Of a stretch of DNA of 12,068 bases, positions 6,977 to 12,068 are shown piece by piece (position 1 is the stretch's first letter; the number at the start of each line of letters is the position of its first letter). The position numbers were made by a program, and so were the translations under genes. A model generated the notes under the pieces. It was not told the DNA's origin. It was given only the letters and a program-made list of their open reading frames with translations, and ran no database searches. Location of the stretch: positions 1-12,068 of the forward strand of contig JAIERC010000420.1 in the NCBI GenBank assembly GCA_019747165.1. Reading direction: 5' to 3'. The DNA comes from Sphingomonas sp. GTDB taxonomy: Bacteria > Pseudomonadota > Alphaproteobacteria > Sphingomonadales > Sphingomonadaceae.

Positions 6977-7005
6977 TTGACACTTTTGCCGCGAAGCGCC
7001 GTAAT
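6977..7005 (+). promoter_or_regulatory. Candidate sigma-70-type promoter for the C13 peptidase gene
   Basis: A perfect TTGACA at 6977-6982 is followed after 17 bases by CGTAAT (four of six matches to TATAAT). The start codon lies about 28 bases beyond the -10, a sensible leader length. It sits in the 382-bp gap after the membrane-protein gene, whose other recognisable content is the antitoxin relic. Confidence 0.45.
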
Positions 7006-7032
7006 GCTGCGCGGTAACAAGGGGGCTTGGTT

Positions 7033-8025
7033 TTGCAGGGAATGGTGGCGTTTCGATTCATTATCGTGGTGTTGCTCGCCGCGCTTGCCGGCGCGTCGAC
7101 GGCCCAGCGCCTCACCTATCGCGCGCCTCAGCATACGCGTGCGCCGTTGCCGGTTGGCGCGACGCCGGAAGACTTTGTCGCCTTTGCCAATGGCGGTATG
7201 CAGATTGAGCGGGATCGCGCGCCCGATGACCAGCTGGCTGAGCATCGTCGCCTGGTCAGCGCGCTCGATGGCTTGTTGCCGCAGCGCAAGGGCGTCGTCG
7301 ATGCCTATGTGGTGTCGATCGCGCTTGATAGCGATCCGGTGTTCGGGCGCGAGGCGCGGGAGGCGGGGAAGGTCCTAGCCCGGCGCTATGATGCGGTCGG
7401 CAGAACCATCGTGTTCGCCGGCAGCGACGGCACCGGGCCGAGCGACTTACCGCGTGGCAGCCCCGATCATTTGAGCCTCGCGGTCGCCCGCATCGCCGAA
7501 CTGATGGACCGCAGCGAGGATGTGTTGGTGCTCTACACCACCAGCCACGGCGCGCCGATCGGGATCATCTATAATGATGCCGATCAGGGCTACGGGGCCA
7601 TCTCGCCCAATCGGCTGGCGGCGGTGCTGGGGGCGCTTGGTATCGATCGGCGGCTAGTGATCGTCAGCGCCTGTTACTCGGGCAACTTTGTCCCCGCGCT
7701 CGCCAATGCTGATACCGCGATTCTCACTGCCTCTTCGGGCGATCGAACGTCGTTCGGCTGCCAGTCTGACAATGACTGGACCTTTTACGGCGATGCGCTG
7801 ATCAATCACGCGCTGCGCAAAGCTCAGTCAATCTCGGCGGCTAGCAGTGAAGCGCTCACGCTTGTCAATCGTTGGGAATCTAACGCACAGTTGAAGCCTT
7901 CTTATCCACAAACAATGATCGGCGCTAACGCGACGCGCTGGTTAGAAATTATTGACCGTCGGGCACCAAAGACATCAACCGAACCGGTTGGGCGTCCGGC
8001 GACGACATTGCTCGAAGCAAAATAA
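7033..8025 (+). CDS. Secreted peptidase C13 (legumain-like) family protein (330 aa)
   Basis: This looks like a caspase/legumain-fold cysteine peptidase of MEROPS family C13. From the TTG at 7033 it starts with a signal peptide: hydrophobic IIVVLLAALAGASTA, with likely cleavage after STA near residue 24, so it should act in the periplasm or outside. Catalytic motifs are LYTTSHGAPIG (His172) and VIVSACYSGNFVPAL (Cys214). The downstream ASSGDRTSFGCQSDNDWTFY is also typical of bacterial C13 members. AAGGGGG lies 7 bases before TTG 7033; TTG 7027 and ATG 7042 are alternative starts. A candidate promoter lies upstream. The C-terminal tail past about residue 270 is less conserved and the DNA there is richer in A/T. 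Substrate is unknown. A DUF900 hydrolase gene follows after 97 bp. Confidence 0.85.
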   Translation: MQGMVAFRFIIVVLLAALAGASTAQRLTYRAPQHTRAPLPVGATPEDFVAFANGGMQIERDRAPDDQLAEHRRLVSALDGLLPQRKGVVDAYVVSIALDSDPVFGREAREAGKVLARRYDAVGRTIVFAGSDGTGPSDLPRGSPDHLSLAVARIAELMDRSEDVLVLYTTSHGAPIGIIYNDADQGYGAISPNRLAAVLGALGIDRRLVIVSACYSGNFVPALANADTAILTASSGDRTSFGCQSDNDWTFYGDALINHALRKAQSISAASSEALTLVNRWESNAQLKPSYPQTMIGANATRWLEIIDRRAPKTSTEPVGRPATTLLEAK

Positions 8026-8111
8026 ATCCGGTTCCCAGCCCGCCGATCAATCATCGCTCGATCAACATTGGATTCAGTTGAATCTGTCGGATGCGCATGA
8101 TAATGTGACTT

Positions 8112-8116
8112 GGGAG
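8112..8116 (+). promoter_or_regulatory. Ribosome binding site GGGAG deciding the DUF900 start
   Basis: GGGAG precedes ATG 8123 by 6 bases. The open frame reaches back to 7952, but that part overlaps the end of the peptidase gene and has no protein-like features, so ATG 8123 is taken as the start. Confidence 0.75.
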
Positions 8117-8122
8117 ATTATC

Positions 8123-9139
8123 ATGGTCGGAATTGATATTTTCTTTGTTACTAACCGTAACTATTTGTCGGCCAACTCGACGAAATTTTTTGGTGGACGG
8201 TTTAACCCGGACGGCGTCGCTGCGTTGCGTTTTGGCACGGCACGGTTCGAGGTTTCCGGCGACAAGCCCGTCCTGATCGGCGCGCAGGTTTACCCCGAAC
8301 AGCGGCCAAAGAATCCTGGCGACAAGTTTGAGGTAAGCGGCCGCATGAGTCTGCTCGATGCCTTGCGCGACCGAATGGCATCGGGGAAGCACGATACGTT
8401 AGTCTATATTCACGGATTCAACGTTTCGTTTGTTGATGCGTTGTCGGCGGCGGCACGCCTCGCCGCCGAAATTCCGGGCGACTATAATGTTGTGCTCTTT
8501 AGCTGGCCGTCGGATGGCGCGATGATTCCGTGGATGTCTTACTACAGCGATCGCGAGGATGCGCGCGCGTCCGGTCCGGCGCTCGCCCGTGCCTATTTGA
8601 TGCTTTATGAATTTGTCGCGGACATGAAAGAGGCGGATCGCTGTGAGCGTGCCATCCATGTACTTGCGCACTCGATGGGGGCTTATGTGCTGCGGCAGGG
8701 TGTACAGGCCGTACAGGCGAAGGAGCCACGCAAATTCGTTCGATTGTTCGATCAAGTCATTCTGGCTGCAGCCGATGAGGATGACGATTGTTTTGAATCC
8801 GACGCCAAGCTCCGTCCGCTGCCGTCACTCGCGCGCCGAGTAACGGTGTATTTCAACCGTGCAGACCGCGCGCTGCTGATATCGGACAAGACCAAGGCCA
8901 ATCCCGATCGATTGGGGTCGGATGGTCCACGGATGATGGATTTGTTACCCAAGAAGGTAAATATTGTCGATTGCAGCCGAATTGCGGCGGCTGCCGACCC
9001 GGTCGTGCAACACAGCTATTACATTAATAACCCTTCAATCGCGGCCGATATTACGGCGACGCTCGCCAACCAGGAGGCGATGGCAATCGACAATCGCGAC
9101 GTCACCCGCCCTGAATATGCGTTTCGGATCAAGGGATAG
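8123..9139 (+). CDS. Alpha/beta hydrolase of the DUF900 family (338 aa)
   Basis: This is a predicted serine hydrolase (esterase/lipase-like) of unknown substrate. The N-terminus VTNRNYLSANSTKFFGGRF and the following FGTARFEVSG match the DUF900 pattern. LVYIHGFNVSFVDAL (93-107) gives the oxyanion-hole His-Gly. LFSWPSDG (125-132) follows. HVLAHSMGAYVLRQG (179-193) is the nucleophile elbow with Ser184. Asp248 in YFNRADRAL is the likely acid, although Asp218 is an alternative, and His297 in QHSYY is the likely base. There is no signal peptide, so it is probably cytosolic, unlike the secreted peptidase before it. The 97-bp gap between the two genes contains no convincing terminator, so they may be co-transcribed. 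The first 100 bases are rich in A/T. The gene ends 21 bp from the convergent hydroxy-acid dehydrogenase. Confidence 0.88.
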   Translation: MVGIDIFFVTNRNYLSANSTKFFGGRFNPDGVAALRFGTARFEVSGDKPVLIGAQVYPEQRPKNPGDKFEVSGRMSLLDALRDRMASGKHDTLVYIHGFNVSFVDALSAAARLAAEIPGDYNVVLFSWPSDGAMIPWMSYYSDREDARASGPALARAYLMLYEFVADMKEADRCERAIHVLAHSMGAYVLRQGVQAVQAKEPRKFVRLFDQVILAAADEDDDCFESDAKLRPLPSLARRVTVYFNRADRALLISDKTKANPDRLGSDGPRMMDLLPKKVNIVDCSRIAAAADPVVQHSYYINNPSIAADITATLANQEAMAIDNRDVTRPEYAFRIKG

Positions 9140-9160
9140 CAGCGTTTACTGGCTCGTGGG

Positions 9161-10309
9161 TTAACGCCAGCGCAGATTCGCCCGGCTCAGATCGGCTACC
9201 GATTTCGCCCCCATCAACTTCATATCGCGCACAATTTCCGCCTGAAGATTGCCCAGCGTCCGCTCCACCCCGGCCTGGCCCGCCGCCGCCAGCGCATAAA
9301 GATAGAGCCGCCCGCCCGAACACGCCTTGGCCCCCACGCTCAGCGCTTTCAGCACATGGCTGCCGCGCGTAATGCCGCCGTCACAGATTACGTCGATCTT
9401 GTCGCCCACCGCATCGACGATTTCCGCGAGCTGATCGAACGGCGCGCGGCTGCCGTCCAATTGCCGCCCGCCGTGATTGGAAACCATGATCGCGGTCGCG
9501 CCGATATCGATCGCACGCCGCGCATCGCCCACCGACATGATGCCCTTGAGGCAAAATTGCCCACCCCAATCGGCGCGGATTGCTTCGGCGGTCTTCCAGT
9601 CAAGCGACTGATCGAGCATCTTGGTGAAATACTCACCGACCGACATCGACTTGCGCGATCCCTCGTCGAGATGGTCCTTCAGGTTTGAAAGCTCGAATGG
9701 CTCACGCAGCAGATAATCGAGCGTCCAGCGTGGGTGCATCGCAAAGCTGAGCGCCGACGACGGCGTTATCCGCGGCGGCGAGGTGAAGCCTGTCCGCAGG
9801 CACCGCTCGCGGTTGCCGCCAACGATCGTATCGACTGTCAGCGCAATCGCGTCGAACTTGGCCGCCTTGCACGCAGCGATCATCGCCGCGTTCAGCCCCT
9901 TGTCCTTATGGACATAGAGCTGGAATAACTTTGGCGACGCGATCGTCCGCCCAATCTCTTCAATGCTCACCGTGGCAAGCGAGGAAATCCCAAACCAGGT
10001 ATCGAATTTCTCCGCCGCCGCCGCCACCGCCCGCTCGCCGCGCCAGTGGAACAGGCGTTGCAGCGCGGTGGGGGAGAGAAACAGCGGCATCGCGATACGC
10101 TTGCCCATCACCGTGACGCTGGTGTCGATCTCCTGAACTCCGGCGAGCACATTGGGCACCAGGTCGCAATCGTCGAAAGCGGCGGTATTGCGCCGCCGCG
10201 TCACCTCGTCGTCCGCCGCGCCATCGATGTAATGGAAAACAGGCCCCGGCAGCCGCGCTTTGGCGAGCCGCCGGAAATCCTCCACATTATGGCACTGGTC
10301 GAGCCGCAT
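9161..10309 (-). CDS. FMN-dependent alpha-hydroxy-acid dehydrogenase (LldD/glycolate oxidase family)
   Basis: This enzyme oxidises an (S)-2-hydroxy acid such as lactate, glycolate or mandelate to the keto acid using FMN. The 382-aa length fits the family. Active-site residues are all present: Tyr27 (FHYIDGAADDE), Tyr132 (QLYVHKDK), Asp160 (LTVDT), Arg168, Lys255 (CLKGI), and His279/Arg282 in VSNHGGRQLDG. The phosphate-binding segment is DGGITRGSHVLKALSVGAKA, followed by GGRLYLYALAAAG. Two small departures are GGRL in place of the more usual GRP and a Cys just before it. No membrane segment is seen, but some relatives are membrane-associated. It lies 39 bp downstream of the SDR gene in the same direction, so the two are probably one operon. 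The substrate cannot be fixed from sequence, so no gene symbol is given. Confidence 0.92.
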   Translation of the reverse strand: MRLDQCHNVEDFRRLAKARLPGPVFHYIDGAADDEVTRRRNTAAFDDCDLVPNVLAGVQEIDTSVTVMGKRIAMPLFLSPTALQRLFHWRGERAVAAAAEKFDTWFGISSLATVSIEEIGRTIASPKLFQLYVHKDKGLNAAMIAACKAAKFDAIALTVDTIVGGNRERCLRTGFTSPPRITPSSALSFAMHPRWTLDYLLREPFELSNLKDHLDEGSRKSMSVGEYFTKMLDQSLDWKTAEAIRADWGGQFCLKGIMSVGDARRAIDIGATAIMVSNHGGRQLDGSRAPFDQLAEIVDAVGDKIDVICDGGITRGSHVLKALSVGAKACSGGRLYLYALAAAGQAGVERTLGNLQAEIVRDMKLMGAKSVADLSRANLRWR

Positions 10310-10348
10310 TGCCGCTGGCTAGGCGGCTCGATCAGCAAGGGCAAGGCT

Positions 10349-11092
10349 TCAGATCGTGAAGCCGCCATCAACGTCGATCGCGGCACCGGTAATGTAGCTT
10401 GCCTCATCGCTGGCAAGGAAAGCCGCGAGTGCCGCCACTTCCTCCACCTTGCCATATCGGCCAAGCGCGACATGCGGGGTTAGCACGGTCGCAAACGGAC
10501 CGTCGGCAGGATTCAGATCGGTATCGATCGGACCGGGTTGAATGACGTTGACCAATATGCCCCGCGCGCCCAGATCGCGCGCCCAACCACGTGCCAATCC
10601 GGCAACCGCCGCCTTGGTCGCACCATAGACGGCGCCACCGGCAACTGGCATCGAATGGGCGTTGATGCTGCCGATGATCAGAATACGCCCGCCATCGCTC
10701 AGCAAGGGCACGGCAGCCTTGGTGCCAGCAAACACGCCGTCGACGTTGATCGCAAAGGTCTTGTCGAAATTGTCCTGCGTGTCGGCGCTGATCGGCGCGA
10801 AATTGGCGATGCCAGCATTGTGGACCAGAATGTCGAGCCCGCCCAGTGCAGCGGCAGCCTGTTGCACCGCCGCTGCCGTCGCGGCCCCGTCAGCCGCATC
10901 GGCCTGGATCGCCAGCCCTTTTCGTCCGCTCGCCGTGATCGCGGCAACGGTCTGGTTGGCTGCTGCCTGATTGCCCGCATAGGTGATGACGACATCGGCC
11001 CCGTCTTCGGCCAGTCGCTTTGCGATTGCCGCGCCAATGCCGCGCGATCCGCCCGTCACCAGTGCCTTTTTGCCGTCCAGTTTCTTGCTCAT
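10349..11092 (-). CDS. SDR family oxidoreductase (247 aa)
   Basis: This is a classical short-chain dehydrogenase, a cytosolic NAD(P)-dependent alcohol/ketone oxidoreductase. The dinucleotide-binding motif LVTGGSRGIGAAIA is at 11-24, NAG is at 92-94, and Asn115 lies in FAINVDG. The catalytic Ser142 is in IGSINAHS, with Tyr156 and Lys160 in YGATK. PGPIDTD (187-193) and a C-terminal VDGGFTI complete the fold. Like many SDRs annotated FabG or glucose/3-oxoacyl reductase it has standard length, and the exact substrate is not evident. ATG 11092 is chosen because AGGGA lies 8 bases upstream; the frame stays open to 11230 but that extension is low-complexity and unlike SDR N-termini. It heads the pair with the hydroxy-acid dehydrogenase and is divergent from sdhB across a 225-bp gap. 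Confidence 0.93.
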   Translation of the reverse strand: MSKKLDGKKALVTGGSRGIGAAIAKRLAEDGADVVITYAGNQAAANQTVAAITASGRKGLAIQADAADGAATAAAVQQAAAALGGLDILVHNAGIANFAPISADTQDNFDKTFAINVDGVFAGTKAAVPLLSDGGRILIIGSINAHSMPVAGGAVYGATKAAVAGLARGWARDLGARGILVNVIQPGPIDTDLNPADGPFATVLTPHVALGRYGKVEEVAALAAFLASDEASYITGAAIDVDGGFTI

Positions 11093-11208
11093 GATCTTCG
11101 TCCCTTCGCGCCGGGAACGATCGGGTTGACCGTCGGCGTCGCCAGCAGAGATGGGGCGGCGGGGCGGTGGATCAATCAGCGGCGGCCGAGGAAAACTTCG
11201 CGGCAATA

Positions 11209-11224
11209 AACAATCCCGATTGTT
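11209..11224. promoter_or_regulatory. Perfect palindrome (7+2+7) between the SDR gene and sdhB
   Basis: AACAATC-CC-GATTGTT is a perfect inverted repeat in a locally A/T-rich patch of the divergent gap. It is 117 bp upstream of the SDR start and 93 bp upstream of sdhB. The size and symmetry suit a dimeric regulator binding site, but no regulator gene is in the window. Confidence 0.4.
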
Positions 11225-11236
11225 GCCCACAAATGT

Positions 11237-11265
11237 TTGCGACCCTGCGCGCCCTCATGTATCGG
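11237..11265 (+). promoter_or_regulatory. Weak candidate promoter for sdhB
   Basis: TTGCGA (11237-11242) and TATCGG (11260-11265) are separated by 17 bases. Matches to the consensus hexamers are four and three of six. A local promoter is expected because sdhB is separated from sdhCDA by oppositely oriented genes. Confidence 0.28.
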
Positions 11266-11270
11266 CTAGT

Positions 11271-11296
11271 GGCAGGGGTCGGTGATGCCCCTCGCC
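11271..11296 (+). other. Stem-loop in the sdhB leader
   Basis: GGC-AGGGG at 11271-11278 can pair with CCCCT-GCC ending at 11296, leaving one bulged C and a 9-base loop. It ends 21 bases before the sdhB ATG and partly precedes the weak GGGA Shine-Dalgarno at 11303. There is no T run, so termination is unlikely. Confidence 0.3.
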
Positions 11297-11317
11297 AGCA
11301 ATGGGACGCGTTACACA

Positions 11318-12068
11318 ATGGCCGAATTTTTTCTTCCCGCGAACAGCAAGGTCAAGCCGCAGGGCAAGGTCCACAAGGCGGCGTCAGGCGCCACGCGGAT
11401 CAAGAAATTCAAAATCTATCGCTATGATCCGGACAGCGGCCAGAATCCGCGTTTCGATACGTTCGAGGTTGATCTCGATTCCTGCGGCCCGATGGTGCTC
11501 GACGCGCTGATCAAGATGAAGGCCGAACAGGACAGTTCGCTCACCTTCCGCCGTTCGTGCCGTGAAGGGATTTGTGGGTCGTGTTCGATGAACATTGACG
11601 GCAGCAACACGCTCGCCTGCACCAAGGCGATCGAGGATGTGAAGGGCGATGTGCAGATCACGCCCTTGCCGGCGATGAGCGTGATCAAGGACCTCGTCCC
11701 CGATTTCACGCATTTCTATGCGCAATATGCTTCGATCAAGCCCTGGTTGCAGACGGTGACGCCGCCGCCCTCGGGCAAGGAGCGGCTCCAGTCGCCCGCC
11801 GATCGCGCCAAGCTCGACGGGCTGTATGAGTGCATCCTGTGCGCCTGCTGCTCCACCAGCTGCCCCAGCTATTGGTGGAATGCCGACAAGTTTTTGGGCC
11901 CCGCCATCCTGCTCCAAGCCTATCGTTGGCTCGCCGACAGCCGCGACGAAATGACCGGCGAGCGGCTCGATGAGCTGGAGGATCCGTTCCGCCTCTATCG
12001 CTGCCACACCATCATGAACTGCGCCAATGTCTGCCCCAAGGGCCTGAACCCGGCCAAGGCGATTGCCG
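11318..12068 (+). CDS. sdhB: Succinate dehydrogenase iron-sulfur subunit (3' end cut by window)
   Basis: SdhB carries electrons from the SdhA flavin through three iron-sulfur clusters to the quinone site. 250 residues are visible; alphaproteobacterial SdhB is usually about 260, so only a short C-terminal tail is missing. The [2Fe-2S] ligands are Cys81, Cys86, Cys89 and Cys101 (SCREGICGSCSMN and LACTK). The [4Fe-4S] ligands are Cys172, 175, 178 and 239. The [3Fe-4S] ligands are Cys182, 229 and 235. All spacings match E. coli SdhB with a constant offset of 23 for the latter two clusters. The ATG is preceded by GGGA at a rather long 11-base spacing. Instead of following sdhA, it lies 5.4 kb away behind two genes on the opposite strand, so it must have its own promoter. 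Confidence 0.97.
   Translation, partial: MAEFFLPANSKVKPQGKVHKAASGATRIKKFKIYRYDPDSGQNPRFDTFEVDLDSCGPMVLDALIKMKAEQDSSLTFRRSCREGICGSCSMNIDGSNTLACTKAIEDVKGDVQITPLPAMSVIKDLVPDFTHFYAQYASIKPWLQTVTPPPSGKERLQSPADRAKLDGLYECILCACCSTSCPSYWWNADKFLGPAILLQAYRWLADSRDEMTGERLDELEDPFRLYRCHTIMNCANVCPKGLNPAKAIA

Noticed and set aside
8078..8104. TTGAAT and GATAAT as a promoter for the DUF900 gene
   Set aside because: The spacer is only 15 bases and transcription would begin at the Shine-Dalgarno sequence itself.
7952..8122. N-terminal extension of the DUF900 hydrolase frame
   Set aside because: It overlaps the peptidase gene end, looks non-protein-like, and a good GGGAG precedes the internal ATG 8123.
9142..9170. 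Inverted repeats GCGTT/AACGC and CTGGC/GCCAG between the convergent DUF900 and hydroxy-acid dehydrogenase genes
   Set aside because: Stems are only 5 bp, loops are long, the two are mutually exclusive and no T run follows; not enough for a terminator call.
11093..11230. 46-residue N-terminal extension of the SDR
   Set aside because: It is rich in Pro and Arg, unlike SDR N-termini, and AGGGA sits correctly before ATG 11092.

Overview
The window looks like chromosomal DNA from an alphaproteobacterium, most likely a sphingomonad. GC content is high, the succinate dehydrogenase genes run in the order C-D-A with alphaproteobacterial-type sequences, several starts are TTG, and the soluble globin-type chemoreceptors and other accessory genes fit that group. 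The assignment comes from reading the sequence only. No RNA gene, insertion sequence or CRISPR array was seen.

Left part (1-3035, all on the minus strand): two tandem soluble methyl-accepting chemotaxis proteins lie 19 bp apart. They share an almost identical signalling domain, but their N-terminal sensor domains have diverged. They are followed by the start of a short-chain dehydrogenase that runs off the left edge. A CtrA-box-like motif lies upstream of the chemoreceptor pair.

Centre (3259-5869, plus strand): sdhC, sdhD and sdhA form a tight operon for the membrane anchor and flavoprotein of respiratory complex II. A one-pass membrane protein of unknown function starts one base after sdhA.

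Accessory stretch (6645-11092): a decayed CopG/ribbon-helix-helix-type antitoxin relic (minus strand) is followed by two plus-strand hydrolases. One is an apparently secreted legumain-like (C13) cysteine peptidase; the other is a cytosolic DUF900 alpha/beta hydrolase. Convergent to them is a minus-strand pair: an SDR oxidoreductase and an FMN-dependent alpha-hydroxy-acid dehydrogenase, 39 bp apart.

Right edge (11318-12068): sdhB, the iron-sulfur subunit that belongs with sdhCDA, reappears about 5.4 kb downstream of sdhA. It has its own upstream region, which contains a perfect 7+2+7 palindrome, and it is cut by the window end roughly ten residues before its expected C-terminus. Complex II is therefore encoded by a split locus here, and sdhB probably needs its own promoter.

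The most interesting points are the paired globin-type receptors, where one keeps and one has lost the expected heme-binding histidine; the possible CtrA control of that pair; the split sdh locus; the antitoxin relic; and the uncharacterised C13 peptidase/DUF900 pair.
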